Positions 36,434 to 46,566 of a stretch of DNA of 46,729 nt are shown here, one piece after another (position 1 is the stretch's first letter; each line of letters opens with the position of its first letter). Made by a program: the position numbers and the translations under genes. The notes below the pieces were generated by a model that searched no databases, was not told where the DNA came from, and saw only the letters and a list, made by a program, of their open reading frames with translations. The DNA lies in the NCBI RefSeq assembly GCF_028687635.1, contig NZ_JAQTZS010000023.1, forward strand, positions 1-46,729. Reading direction: 5' to 3'. The DNA comes from Malikia sp. GTDB lineage: Bacteria > Pseudomonadota > Gammaproteobacteria > Burkholderiales > Burkholderiaceae_C.

Positions 36434-37882
36434 ATGAGCCGACACCAATTCGACGAAATGTATGCCGCACCCGATCAGGTCCGCGGGCATTACCTCCAAT
36501 ACGCGCGCTGGCTCGCCGAGCAGCCTGACGATGTGATGCGGGCTCGGCGCGAGGAAGCCGAGCTGATCTTCCGCCGCGTCGGCATCACCTTCGCGGTCTA
36601 CGGCGCCAAGGACGAGGACGGCGCGGGCACCGAGCGCCTGATCCCGTTCGACCTGATCCCGCGCGTGATTCCGGCAGCCGAATGGCGCTCGATGGAAAAG
36701 GGCCTGGAGCAGCGCGTCACGGCGCTGAACCGCTTCCTGCACGACATCTACCACGAGCAGGAGATCCTGCAAGCCGGCATCGTGCCGCGCGAGCAGATCG
36801 AGGGCAACGCGCAGTTCCGCCCCGAGATGGTCGGCGTCGATGTCCCGGGCGGCATCTACTCGCATATCTCGGGCATCGACATCGTGCGCGCGCCGGTGCC
36901 GGGCGGTCAGGGCGAGGCCGAGTACTACGTGCTGGAGGACAACCTGCGCGTGCCCAGCGGCGTGAGCTACATGCTGGAAGACCGCAAGATGATGATGCGG
37001 CTCTTTCCCGAGCTGTTCAGCCAGAACCGGGTCGCGCCGGTCGCGCATTACCCCGATCTGCTGCTCGATACGCTGCGCTCGGTCAGCCCCGCGCACACGG
37101 TCAATCCGACCGTGGTGGTGCTGACCCCGGGCATGTACAACAGCGCCTATTTCGAGCACGCCTTCCTGGCGCAGCAGATGGGCGTCGAGCTGGTCGAGGG
37201 CCAGGACCTGTTCGTCAAGGACGGCTTTGTCTGGATGCGCACCACCCGAGGCCCCAAGCGCGTGGACGTGATCTACCGCCGCGTCGACGACGACTTCCTC
37301 GATCCGCTGGCCTTCCGCTCCAGCTCGACCCTGGGCTGCGCCGGCCTGCTCGACGTCTACCGCAAGGGCAACGTAACGCTGTGCAACGCGATCGGCACCG
37401 GCGTGGCGGACGACAAGTCAATCTACCCCTATGTGCCGCGGATGATCGAGTTCTACCTCGGCGAGAAACCGATCCTGAAGAACGTGCCGACCTATCTGGG
37501 CCGCAAGCCCGATGAGCTCAAGTACATCCTGGCCAACCTCAAGGACCTGGTGGTCAAGGAGGTGCATGGCGCCGGCGGCTACGGCATGCTGGTGGGGCCG
37601 GCCTCCACCCAGGCCGAGATCGAGGAGTTCCGCCGCGCCGTGATCGCCAAGCCCGAGGGCTATATCGCCCAGCCCACGCTGAGCCTGTCGAGTTGCCCGA
37701 CCTATGTCGAGCGCGGCATCGCGCCACGCCACATCGACCTGCGCCCCTTCGTGCTGTCGGGGCAGAAGGGGGTGCAGACGGTGCCGGGTGGCCTGACCCG
37801 CGTCGCGCTGAAGGAGGGCTCGCTGGTGGTGAACTCGTCGCAAGGCGGCGGCACCAAGGACACCTGGGTACTGGAAGACTGA
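36434..37882 (+). CDS. Circularly permuted type 2 ATP-grasp protein
   Basis: A 482-residue cytoplasmic enzyme of the COG2308 family, predicted to ligate an amine to a carboxylate through an acyl phosphate. Visible signatures are ITFAVYGAKDEDG..ERLIPFDLIPRVIPAAEW, HDIYHEQEILQAGIVPREQI, GVDVPGGIYSHISGIDIVR, YYVLEDNLRVPSGVSYMLEDR and TPGMYNSAYFEHAFLAQQMGVELVEG. The nucleotide-binding lysine (about 375) and glycine-rich loop lie in VVKEVHGAGGYGMLVG, and the C-terminal NSSQGGGTKDTWV is intact. It is followed after 13 bp by the alpha-E gene. Substrates are unknown; the partner families suggest peptide-like products. Confidence 0.94.
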   Translation: MSRHQFDEMYAAPDQVRGHYLQYARWLAEQPDDVMRARREEAELIFRRVGITFAVYGAKDEDGAGTERLIPFDLIPRVIPAAEWRSMEKGLEQRVTALNRFLHDIYHEQEILQAGIVPREQIEGNAQFRPEMVGVDVPGGIYSHISGIDIVRAPVPGGQGEAEYYVLEDNLRVPSGVSYMLEDRKMMMRLFPELFSQNRVAPVAHYPDLLLDTLRSVSPAHTVNPTVVVLTPGMYNSAYFEHAFLAQQMGVELVEGQDLFVKDGFVWMRTTRGPKRVDVIYRRVDDDFLDPLAFRSSSTLGCAGLLDVYRKGNVTLCNAIGTGVADDKSIYPYVPRMIEFYLGEKPILKNVPTYLGRKPDELKYILANLKDLVVKEVHGAGGYGMLVGPASTQAEIEEFRRAVIAKPEGYIAQPTLSLSSCPTYVERGIAPRHIDLRPFVLSGQKGVQTVPGGLTRVALKEGSLVVNSSQGGGTKDTWVLED

Positions 37883-37895
37883 GGAAAGACTGATC

Positions 37896-38855
37896 ATGCT
37901 GTCGAGAACCGCCGACCATTTGTTCTGGATGTCGCGCTACACCGAGCGCGCCGAAAACACCGCCCGCATGCTGGACGTCAACTACCAGACCGCGCTGCTG
38001 CCACAGTCGGCCGCGGTGGCCAAGCTGGGCTGGGAGGGGCTGCTGCGCATCAGCGAGCTGATGCCTGCCTACGAGTTCCTGCACGGCGAGGTCAACAGCA
38101 AGGATGTGCTGGACTTCATGGTGCGCGACGAGTCCAATCCGTCGAGCATCCTGTCCTGCCTCAAGGCCGCGCGCGAGAACGCGCGCGCCGTGCGCGGCGC
38201 GCTGCCGACCGAGGTCTGGGAAACGATCAACCACACCTGGCTCAAGCTGCTCCAGCTGCTCAAGGGCAAGGACTTCGAGCGCGACCCGGCCAAGTTCTTC
38301 GACTGGGTCAAGCACCGCTCGCATCTCTCGCGCGGGGTCGCGATCGGCACCATGCTGCGCGACGAGGCCTTCTACTTCTACCGCATGGGCACTTTCCTGG
38401 AGCGGGCCGACAACACGGCGCGGCTGCTCGATGTCAAGTTCCACGCGGTCGAGAGCGACTTCTACGGCGCCGCCTCCGAGCAGGACCAGGAGTACGATTT
38501 CTACCACTGGAGCGCGATCCTGCGCAGCGTCTCGGCGTTCGAGGTCTACCGCAAGGTCTACCGCGACGTGATCACCCCTGAGCGCGTGGCCGAGCTGCTG
38601 ATCCTGCGCGCCGACATGCCGCGCAGCCTGCACGCGAGCCTGCAGGGCGTGGTGACCAACCTGGGCCGGGTCAGCAACTCGGTCTCGGGCGAGACCGAGC
38701 GCCGCGCCGGCAAGATGCTGTCCGACCTGCGGTACGGCAGCCTCGACGAGATCATGGAGACCGGCCTGCACGCCTACCTGACGCAGTTCCTCGACCGCGT
38801 CAACGAGCTCGGCGGGCGCATCAGCCGCGACTTCCTGGTGCCCGCGTCGGTCTGA
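37896..38855 (+). CDS. Alpha-E domain protein
   Basis: A 319-residue all-helical cytoplasmic protein of the alpha-E (COG2307, DUF403) family, with the signature MLSRTADHLFWMSRYTERAENTARMLDVNYQ at the N-terminus and RMGTFLERADNTARLLDVKFHA in the middle; both halves repeat an R.-ERA-N-AR motif. It has no known catalytic motif. Alpha-E is always linked to CP-ATP-grasp, either adjacent as here or fused as in the protein at 27743-30280, and may be a partner or carrier-binding subunit. It is convergent with the mltB-like gene, with a 14 bp gap and no terminator visible. Confidence 0.93.
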   Translation: MLSRTADHLFWMSRYTERAENTARMLDVNYQTALLPQSAAVAKLGWEGLLRISELMPAYEFLHGEVNSKDVLDFMVRDESNPSSILSCLKAARENARAVRGALPTEVWETINHTWLKLLQLLKGKDFERDPAKFFDWVKHRSHLSRGVAIGTMLRDEAFYFYRMGTFLERADNTARLLDVKFHAVESDFYGAASEQDQEYDFYHWSAILRSVSAFEVYRKVYRDVITPERVAELLILRADMPRSLHASLQGVVTNLGRVSNSVSGETERRAGKMLSDLRYGSLDEIMETGLHAYLTQFLDRVNELGGRISRDFLVPASV

Positions 38856-38869
38856 GTCCCTTTGTCGGA

Positions 38870-40090
38870 TCAGCGCGCGGCGTTCGGTTCGGCCAGCGCG
38901 GCCTGCACCGCCTGGCCCAGCTCGATCACGGCCAGCGCGTAGTAGCTGCTCCAGTTGTAGCGCGTGACGACGTAGAAGTTCCCGGTCCCGGCCACGAAGC
39001 TGGGCGCGGCGCCGCCTTGCAGCGGGTCGCCGTTCTTCAGCTCGACCAGGGCCAGCGGTCCGGCGTGCTGCAGCGCCTGGCCCGCCAGCCGGGCGCCCAG
39101 CGCCTGGAAGCGGGCCGCGTCGAAGCTGGGCTTGATGTCGGGCGCGAGCAGGGTGGCCAGCTCCGCGTCGCTCGCCTCCACCTTGACCGGGTAGTGGGTG
39201 GGCATGCCGCTTTGCCAGCCATGCTGCCGCAGGTAATGCGCCACCGAACCGATCGCGTCGGCCGCGTTGGTGCGCAGGTCGATGCGGCCGTCGCCGTCGA
39301 AGTCGACCGCGTGCCTGGCCCAGCTGCTGGGCATGAACTGCGGCAGGCCCATGGCGCCGGCGTAGCTGCCGCGCCAGCTGTCGGGATCCAGCCCCTGATC
39401 GCGCGAGAGCCGCAGCAGGGTTTCGAGCTCGCCGCGAAAGTAGGCCTGGCGCTCGGCCGCGCGTGGGTGGCTGCTGGGGAAATCCAGGCTCAGCGTCGCG
39501 AGTGCGTCGAGCACCCGGTAGTTGCCGGTGTGGCGGCCGTAGAGGGTCTCCACGCCGATGACGCCGACCACCAGCCAGGCCGGCACGCCGTAGCTCGCCT
39601 CGGCGCGTTCGAGTGCCGCGCGTTGCGTCTGCCAGAAGCGTTTGCCCGCCTCGATGCGGGTCGGCTCGATGAGGCGTGCCCGATAGGTGGCCCAGTTCTT
39701 GGCGGCGGCTGGCGCTGGCGTGACCAGCCGGATCACGCTGGGCAGCTGCTGCGATTGCCCGATCCAGTGTCGTACCCATTCGACATCCCAGTCATTGCGC
39801 TGCGCGATCTCGCGCGCAAGTTCTTCCGCCGCGGGCTTGCCGGCGTAGCGGCCACCCTGGGGCTGTTTCCTGGCCTGCGTGCGCTGGCTGGGTTGACTGG
39901 TTTCGGCTTGGCCCGGGCGGGCCGGTGCCGGGCTCTGGTCGTTCGCTATTGTGGTGGCGGCGGTGGCGCTCGTGCCCGCCAGGATCAGCCCCAGCGCGGC
40001 CAGCCACAGGGCCTTGCGCCCGGCTCTGGCCCGCAGGTGCAAGGCGTTACGGCTGGACGCCGGGTCGGTGGGCAGGAAGGTGTCGGGCAT
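38870..40090 (-). CDS. mltB: Lytic murein transglycosylase B
   Basis: A 406-residue exported enzyme that cleaves the glycan strands of peptidoglycan to form 1,6-anhydro-muropeptides. ATG 40090 gives a signal sequence (ALWLAALGLILAGTSATAA, residues 27-45) after a basic N-terminus; no lipobox cysteine is seen, so it is probably soluble periplasmic. The catalytic glutamate is E181 in GVIGVETLYGRHTGNYRV. SYAGAMGLPQFMPSSW and DFDGDGRIDL are conserved MltB motifs. It lies 22 bp downstream of the TgpA-like gene on the same strand, so it appears to be the last gene of the MoxR-DUF58-TgpA operon. Confidence 0.93.
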   Translation of the reverse strand: MPDTFLPTDPASSRNALHLRARAGRKALWLAALGLILAGTSATAATTIANDQSPAPARPGQAETSQPSQRTQARKQPQGGRYAGKPAAEELAREIAQRNDWDVEWVRHWIGQSQQLPSVIRLVTPAPAAAKNWATYRARLIEPTRIEAGKRFWQTQRAALERAEASYGVPAWLVVGVIGVETLYGRHTGNYRVLDALATLSLDFPSSHPRAAERQAYFRGELETLLRLSRDQGLDPDSWRGSYAGAMGLPQFMPSSWARHAVDFDGDGRIDLRTNAADAIGSVAHYLRQHGWQSGMPTHYPVKVEASDAELATLLAPDIKPSFDAARFQALGARLAGQALQHAGPLALVELKNGDPLQGGAAPSFVAGTGNFYVVTRYNWSSYYALAVIELGQAVQAALAEPNAAR

Positions 40091-40112
40091 GGCGGACGAG
40101 CGTGAAAAACCT

Positions 40113-42167
40113 CTAGCGTAATACAGAAGGTGGCACGGGACGGCTGGTCGCGCGCAAGGGTGGCGGCCAGTCCAGTTTGTCCGCCTGGCGCCGCAGCTCG
40201 GCCAGCGAGTGGCGGCTGGACGGGTCGTAGCGCTGGCGTTCGAGCGCGAGCAGCCAGTCCCGCAGCGCTGGCCAGCGCCCGGCGGCGGCCGCATCGACCT
40301 CCAGCAGCCCAGCGAGCTGGCGCGGCGTGGCCTGCGGCGCCACCGGGTAGCCGGCGCGCAGCAGTCGTTGCCGCGCGCGCTGCAGCAGCCTCAGCCAGGG
40401 GTCGCGCCTGTGTCCCTGCCGCAGCGCCCAGGCGGCGCCGGCCAGGCCCAGCAGGCCGAGCAGGCCGGCCAGCAGCCGCACCAGGTCGGCCGAATCGGGG
40501 GCGGCAAAGCCCAGCCGCCTGAGCAGGTCGAGCTGGCGGGTCTGGCTGTAGTCGAGCACCCACTGGTTCCAGCGGTGGTTGAGCGCCTCCCAGGCCTGAC
40601 CCCATTGCGCCACCAGCGTCGGGCTGACCCGGATCATGGCGTCGGCCAGCAGGCCGGGTGCGGGCCGCAGGCGTTGCAGCGTGCCGATCCGGTCGGGCTG
40701 CACCGCGGCGGTCGGATCGACCCGGGTCCAGCCCTGGCCGGGCAGCCAGACCTCGGCCCAGGCATGGGCGTCGCTCTGGCGCACGCTCCAGAGGCCGTCG
40801 ACCGGGTTGCGCTCACCGCCCTGGTAGCCCGTGACGACGCGCGCCGGCACGCCCGCCGCGCGCAGCAGGATCACGAAGCTGGCAGCGATATGCTCGCAAA
40901 AGCCGGCGCGGCGATCGAACCAGAACTCATCCGCGCTGTCGCGACCGTAGCCACCCGGCTCCAGCGTGTAGCGGTAGCCGCCGCGCCGCAGGCGATCGAG
41001 CCCCCGCTCTATCAACGCCGCGCCGGGATCCTGCCCCGCTGGCAGCGACCGCTCCAGCTCGCTGCGCAGTTGTCGCGCCAGTGCCAGGGTGCGCGGGTTG
41101 TAGCCGGCGGGCAGTTCGACCTGTTCCTGCAACGCGCCGTTGGCGCGCTCGGGGCCGTGGCGGAAACTGGTGTAGCTCTGCGCCTCGTAGCGCACCAGCT
41201 CGGTCAGTGGCTGGCGCGTGAGCCACTGCAGGTCGGCGCTCATGTAGGGCCGGTGTCCAGGGACCAGCGGCGCCTGTGGCGTCGCTTCGAGCACGAACAG
41301 CCAGGGCCGGCGGCTGGGTTCCAGCGTGACCTGGTAGCGTACCGGCTCGCCCGCGACCCGCAGCGCGGCCCGCGCCGCGTCGGGCAGGGTTGGTGCCGGC
41401 CGCCATTCGATGCCGTCGAAGCGGCTCAGTACCGGGCCGCGGAAGTAGAGCGCATCCTGCGTCGGCGGCTGGCCGTCGAAGCGGATGCGCAAGGCGACGC
41501 TGGGGTCCAGCGCCAGTTGCGCGACCTGACCGACCTGCATCCGGTCCGACAGGCCGCTGCGTCCGCCCAGCGCGTCGGCGGGCAGTCCCCACAGCGGCGC
41601 CAGCCGCGGGAACAGCAGGAACAGCACCAGCATCAGCGGCGTGCCGAGCAGCATCATGCGACCCGCCAGCCGCGCCGACAGCAGCAGGGGCGGGCGTCCG
41701 AGCGGCAGGTTGGCGTTGACCAGTGCCGTCAGCAGCCCGAGCAGCGCGAGCAGGATGCCCAGCGCGGTCGGCAGCGACTGCGAGTGAAAGAACAGCGTCA
41801 GCAGGGCGAAGAAGCCGAGGAAGAAGACGACGAAGGCGTCGCGGCGCGCGCGCAGCTCCAGCGTCTTGAGCGCCAGCAGCAGCGCGACCAGCGCGACGCC
41901 GGCCTGCTGCCCGAGCAGGGTCCGGTAGTCCAGCCAGGTCGCGGCCACGGCCAGCGCCAGCAGCGCGACGCGCCAGGCCAGTGGCGGCAGCGCGCGTTGC
42001 GTCAGCGCCAGCCAGCCGCGCCCCAGCAGCATCGTCAGCGCAAGCGCCGTGCACCAGAGCGGCAGGTGGCCAGCCTGCATCAGCAGCACCCAGGCGATCA
42101 CGGCCAGCAGGAACAGTGTGTCGCGCGTCTCGCGCGGCAGGGTGGCCAGGCTGCGGGCGTTCAGCAC
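40113..42167 (-). CDS. tgpA: TgpA-like membrane transglutaminase (DUF3488)
   Basis: A 684-residue inner-membrane protein. About six N-terminal helices (residues 17-190, DUF3488) are followed by a periplasmic transglutaminase domain with triad C424 (RAGFCEHIAASFV), H468 (SDAHAWAEVWLPG) and D484 (TRVDPTAAV), then another helix (about 560-580) and a C-terminal DUF4129-like cytoplasmic part (LAGLLEVDAAAAGRWPALRDWLLALERQRYD). The start is GTG 42167, overlapping the DUF58 stop (GTGCTGA). In Pseudomonas aeruginosa TgpA is essential, with a proposed role in the cell envelope. The operon mates MoxR and DUF58 are the standard partners. Confidence 0.92.
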   Translation of the reverse strand: MLNARSLATLPRETRDTLFLLAVIAWVLLMQAGHLPLWCTALALTMLLGRGWLALTQRALPPLAWRVALLALAVAATWLDYRTLLGQQAGVALVALLLALKTLELRARRDAFVVFFLGFFALLTLFFHSQSLPTALGILLALLGLLTALVNANLPLGRPPLLLSARLAGRMMLLGTPLMLVLFLLFPRLAPLWGLPADALGGRSGLSDRMQVGQVAQLALDPSVALRIRFDGQPPTQDALYFRGPVLSRFDGIEWRPAPTLPDAARAALRVAGEPVRYQVTLEPSRRPWLFVLEATPQAPLVPGHRPYMSADLQWLTRQPLTELVRYEAQSYTSFRHGPERANGALQEQVELPAGYNPRTLALARQLRSELERSLPAGQDPGAALIERGLDRLRRGGYRYTLEPGGYGRDSADEFWFDRRAGFCEHIAASFVILLRAAGVPARVVTGYQGGERNPVDGLWSVRQSDAHAWAEVWLPGQGWTRVDPTAAVQPDRIGTLQRLRPAPGLLADAMIRVSPTLVAQWGQAWEALNHRWNQWVLDYSQTRQLDLLRRLGFAAPDSADLVRLLAGLLGLLGLAGAAWALRQGHRRDPWLRLLQRARQRLLRAGYPVAPQATPRQLAGLLEVDAAAAGRWPALRDWLLALERQRYDPSSRHSLAELRRQADKLDWPPPLRATSRPVPPSVLR

Positions 42168-43201
42168 AGCGCGAGCGCCTCCAGGCAGCGCTGCTGCTGT
42201 GCCGTGCCGTGGCCGGGCGCGATCTCCAGCGCGCCCAGGCGCAGGCCGTAGTCCAGCCCTTGCGCCTCGGCGGCCAGCACCCAGGCGCAGAGCCGGCTCA
42301 GGCGCTGCTCCGGATCGGACAGGCCGGTGCGGGCCGGTTCGAGCCAGCACCGGCGCCCGCTCGGCTGGGCGAAATCGCGGCTGACCCAGTCATCGCGGCC
42401 GCTCTCCGCCTGGCGGGCCACCTTCTTCCAGGCCACCCAGCGCAGCGGGTCGCCACGGCGCCAGGGGCGCAGGCCTTCCCACTCGTCGCTGGAGCCGCTG
42501 GTGGCCTGGGTGGCCAGACCTTCCTCCTCCCCGGTTGGGGCTGGCAAGGGCGGCGCCGGGCTCTCGGGCGCGGGGTAGACCAGCTGCAGCGCGGCCGGCC
42601 GCCACCAGCACCAGGCGCGGAAGGTGCCCAGCGGAAAGCGGGTCTGCGCCTGCAGTGGCGCCAAGGCGTGGCGTCCGCGCCGTGGCATGACGCAGCGCAG
42701 CCGCAGCGCGACCTGGCCTGGCCCGGGCAGGTCGGCCCAATGCCCAGGTGAATCGCTGGCGCAATCAGTCGTGCCCGGCGCCAGCCAGTCCAGCGCGATC
42801 GCCCAGCGCTCGCGCCGTGTCGGGTTGTGCAGCGTGATGCTGACCGTGGCGGCCTGGCCGGCGAAGACCGGCTCGCCCGGCTGCAGTTGCAGCCGCAGGC
42901 CGTTGAGGTTGCCGTGCGTGAGGTGCAGCGCCGCCAGCGCGCTGCCAGCGATCAGGAAGGTCAGCAGATAGCCCAGGTTGAGCTGGTAGTTGATGCTGCC
43001 GATCAGCAGCACGAGCAGCGTCAGCGCCAGCAGCAGTCCGGCGCGCGTGGGCAGGATGTAGACATTGCGTTGCGTCAGTTCGAGCTGGTCGGTCGCGGGC
43101 AAGCGGCGCAGCCACCAGTCCCGCCACCTGGCTGGCCAGCGCAGGCGGGCGCGCCTTTCACTGTGGGGGGCGGGTCTGGTGTGTGCGACGCTGGCGGACA
43201 T
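42161..43201 (-). CDS. DUF58 domain protein
   Basis: A 346-residue protein with two N-terminal transmembrane helices (about 50-95, AGLLLALTLLVLLIGSINYQLNLGYLLTFLIAGSALAAL). A beta-sandwich region follows, and then the DUF58 hallmark SSDEWEGLRPWRRGDPLRWVAWKKVARQ (typically D-F-..-R-Y..GD..R.I.W...AR). These proteins are partners of MoxR AAA ATPases and often contain von Willebrand-like folds. Its stop overlaps the GTG of the TgpA gene and its start follows the MoxR stop by 10 bp. Confidence 0.9.
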   Translation of the reverse strand: MSASVAHTRPAPHSERRARLRWPARWRDWWLRRLPATDQLELTQRNVYILPTRAGLLLALTLLVLLIGSINYQLNLGYLLTFLIAGSALAALHLTHGNLNGLRLQLQPGEPVFAGQAATVSITLHNPTRRERWAIALDWLAPGTTDCASDSPGHWADLPGPGQVALRLRCVMPRRGRHALAPLQAQTRFPLGTFRAWCWWRPAALQLVYPAPESPAPPLPAPTGEEEGLATQATSGSSDEWEGLRPWRRGDPLRWVAWKKVARQAESGRDDWVSRDFAQPSGRRCWLEPARTGLSDPEQRLSRLCAWVLAAEAQGLDYGLRLGALEIAPGHGTAQQQRCLEALALC

Positions 43202-43211
43202 TTGCTGTGCC

Positions 43212-44135
<924 letters not shown>

Positions 44136-44164
44136 CGACTCGACCTTAACGGAAAACGCCAATC

Positions 44165-45118
44165 ATGAATGCGACAGGTTATTACACTCACCGATTGTTC
44201 CGCAAACACGAAATGGGGCCGGGCCACCCGGAATGCCCGGAACGGCTGGGGGCCATAGAGGACCGGCTGCTGGTCACCGGGGTGTTCGATGCGCTCGATC
44301 ACCGCGACCCGACCCCGGCCTCGGTGGCCGAGATCGAGCTGGCGCACGGCCGCATGCACATCGCCGCCATGCGCGGTCTGTGCGACTTCCTCAAGGAAGA
44401 CATCGTGGCCGGCGGTCCCACCCATTACCACGTCGATGCCGACACCGCGCTCAACGAGTTCAGCTATGACGCCGCGCTGATGTCGGCCGGCGCCGCGATC
44501 TGCGCCACCGACGCGGTGATCGCCGGCGAGATCGAGAACGCCTTTTGCGCGGTGCGTCCGCCCGGCCACCACGCCTGCCGCGACAAGGCCATGGGCTTTT
44601 GCGTCTTCAACAACGTGGCGATCGCCGCCAAGTACGCGCTGGAGCGTCACGGGCTGGAACGGGTGGCGATCGTGGACTTCGACGTCCACCATGGCAACGG
44701 CACCGAGAACATCGTCGCTGGCGATGACCGCATCCTCATGTGCAGCTTCTACCAGCACCCCTTCTACCCGGAAGGCGGCGCGCTGTCCGACGCGCCCAAC
44801 CTGCTCAACCTGCCGGTGCCGGCCTACACCAAGGGCCTGGAAGTCCGCGAGCTGATCGAGGCCAGCTGGCTGCCGCGCCTGGAGCAGCACCAGCCGCAGA
44901 TGATCTTCATCAGCGCCGGCTTCGACGCCCACCGCGAGGACGACATGGGTCAGCTCGGCCTGGTCGAGCAGGACTTCGCCTGGATCACGAAGCAGCTCAA
45001 GGCCGTCGCCAAGCGCCACGCCCAGGGCCGCATCGTGAGCTGCCTGGAGGGGGGCTACGACCTGAGCTCGCTCGCGCGCAGCGTGGAGGCGCATCTGCGC
45101 GTGCTGGCCGACGTCTGA
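44165..45118 (+). CDS. Histone deacetylase family (acetoin utilisation/acetylpolyamine amidohydrolase-like) protein
   Basis: A 317-residue zinc hydrolase of the arginase/deacetylase fold. Zinc ligands are D173 and H175 (DFDVHHGNGT) and D254 (SAGFDAH). The catalytic histidine pair is H135/H136 (RPPGHHACRDKAMGFCVFNN). GHPECPERL at residues 20-28 is the usual N-terminal motif. Bacterial members remove acetyl groups from polyamines, proteins or acetoin-related substrates; the substrate here is unknown. It starts only 29 bp from the divergent MoxR gene. Confidence 0.92.
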   Translation: MNATGYYTHRLFRKHEMGPGHPECPERLGAIEDRLLVTGVFDALDHRDPTPASVAEIELAHGRMHIAAMRGLCDFLKEDIVAGGPTHYHVDADTALNEFSYDAALMSAGAAICATDAVIAGEIENAFCAVRPPGHHACRDKAMGFCVFNNVAIAAKYALERHGLERVAIVDFDVHHGNGTENIVAGDDRILMCSFYQHPFYPEGGALSDAPNLLNLPVPAYTKGLEVRELIEASWLPRLEQHQPQMIFISAGFDAHREDDMGQLGLVEQDFAWITKQLKAVAKRHAQGRIVSCLEGGYDLSSLARSVEAHLRVLADV

Positions 45119-45143
45119 GACCGATGGGGGCGCCGGGAACGCC

Positions 45144-46511
45144 TTGAATCTGTGGCAAGCTAGCGGTTTTGTTGCAACGCCGCCGCCCCCAGTGACCGCC
45201 ACTCCCACTCCCATCCCCATCAACGATTTCTCGCTCTGGCTGACCTCCTTCGGTCAGCCGGAGGCACTGCTTGAGCTCGCCATCCTGGCCACTTGCGGGC
45301 TGCTGGCCTGGGGCCTGGTCGCGCTGCTGCGCCGCGTCTTCTCGCCCGACGAAAGCCATTCGATCTGGTTCGGCAGCGGCTTGGTCGATGGCGTGCTGTT
45401 TCCGACCCTGCTGCTGGGCCTGGGATTCGCCGCGCGCACGCTCTGGTCCGCCAGTCATCCGGTCCATCTGTTGCGCATCGCGATTCCGGTGCTGTTGGCG
45501 CTGGTCGTGATCCGCGTCGGCGTCAAGGTGCTGCAGGTCGCCTTCCGGCAGGCCGCCTGGCTGCGCCCGATCGAGCGCACCATCTCCTGGGTCGCCTGGC
45601 TCACCATGGTGCTGTGGGTCAGCGGCCTGCTGCCCGTGCTGCTCAACGAGCTCGACCAGATCAGCTGGAAGATCGGCGGCAGCAAGCTCTCGGTCCGTAC
45701 CCTGATCGAAGGCGCGCTGACGGCCTGCGCGGTGCTGCTGGTGACGCTGTGGATCTCGTCGGCGATCGAGTCGCGGCTGCTGCGGGCGGCCACCGGCAGC
45801 GAGCTGTCCTTGCGCAAGGCCGCCAGCAACGCGACCCGCGCGCTGCTGATGTTCGTCGGCCTGATCGCCGCGCTGACCTCGGTCGGCATCGACCTGTCGG
45901 CGCTGTCGGTGCTGGGTGGCGCCATCGGCGTCGGCATCGGTTTCGGCCTGCAAAAGCTCGCGGCCAACTACGTCAGCGGCTTCGTGATCCTGACCGAGCG
46001 CAGCATGCGCATCGGCGACATGGTGCGGGTCGACAATTTCGAGGGCCGCATCACCGACATCAAGGCCCGCTTCACCGTGATCCGCTCGATTGCCGGGCGC
46101 GAGGCCATCGTCCCCAACGAGATCCTGATCACGAGCCGGGTCGAGAACCTGTCGCTGGCCGATCCGCGGGTCTCGCAATCGACCCTGGTCAACGTGGCCT
46201 ACGAAAGCGACGTCGATCGGGTGGCCAGCCTGCTGACCGAGGCGGCGCGCGCCCAGCCGCGCGTGCTGGCCGATCCGGCGCCGATGGCCGCGCTGTCGGC
46301 CTTTGGCGCCGATGGCCTCGAATTCACGCTGAGCTACTGGATCGCCGATCCGGAAGTCGGCACGCTGGGCCTGAAATCCGACATCAACCGAGCCATCCTG
46401 ACCACTTTCCGCGCGCAGGGCATCGATATTCCCTACCCGCAGCGGGTGCTGCATGTGACCGGCAATCAGCCGACTGTCGCCACGCCGGGACGTCCGCCGG
46501 GCGTGGTCTGA
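45144..46511 (+). CDS. MscS-type mechanosensitive ion channel
   Basis: A 455-residue inner-membrane channel that opens on membrane tension to release solutes under osmotic downshock. Several N-terminal helices (from about residue 30) precede the pore helix and the conserved MscS beta-domain: [71 protein letters not shown]-terminal alpha/beta domain follows. The start is uncertain: TTG 45144 gives the longest frame, GTG 45192 is an alternative within a Pro/Thr-rich leader, and neither has a strong ribosome binding site. It is 26 bp after the deacetylase gene. Confidence 0.93.
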   Translation: MNLWQASGFVATPPPPVTATPTPIPINDFSLWLTSFGQPEALLELAILATCGLLAWGLVALLRRVFSPDESHSIWFGSGLVDGVLFPTLLLGLGFAARTLWSASHPVHLLRIAIPVLLALVVIRVGVKVLQVAFRQAAWLRPIERTISWVAWLTMVLWVSGLLPVLLNELDQISWKIGGSKLSVRTLIEGALTACAVLLVTLWISSAIESRLLRAATGSELSLRKAASNATRALLMFVGLIAALTSVGIDLSALSVLGGAIGVGIGFGLQKLAANYVSGFVILTERSMRIGDMVRVDNFEGRITDIKARFTVIRSIAGREAIVPNEILITSRVENLSLADPRVSQSTLVNVAYESDVDRVASLLTEAARAQPRVLADPAPMAALSAFGADGLEFTLSYWIADPEVGTLGLKSDINRAILTTFRAQGIDIPYPQRVLHVTGNQPTVATPGRPPGVV

Positions 46512-46566
46512 AGTCCGGGCAAGCTGGAATAGAATTCCTGTCGATCATTTACAGCAGGAGTCAGAC

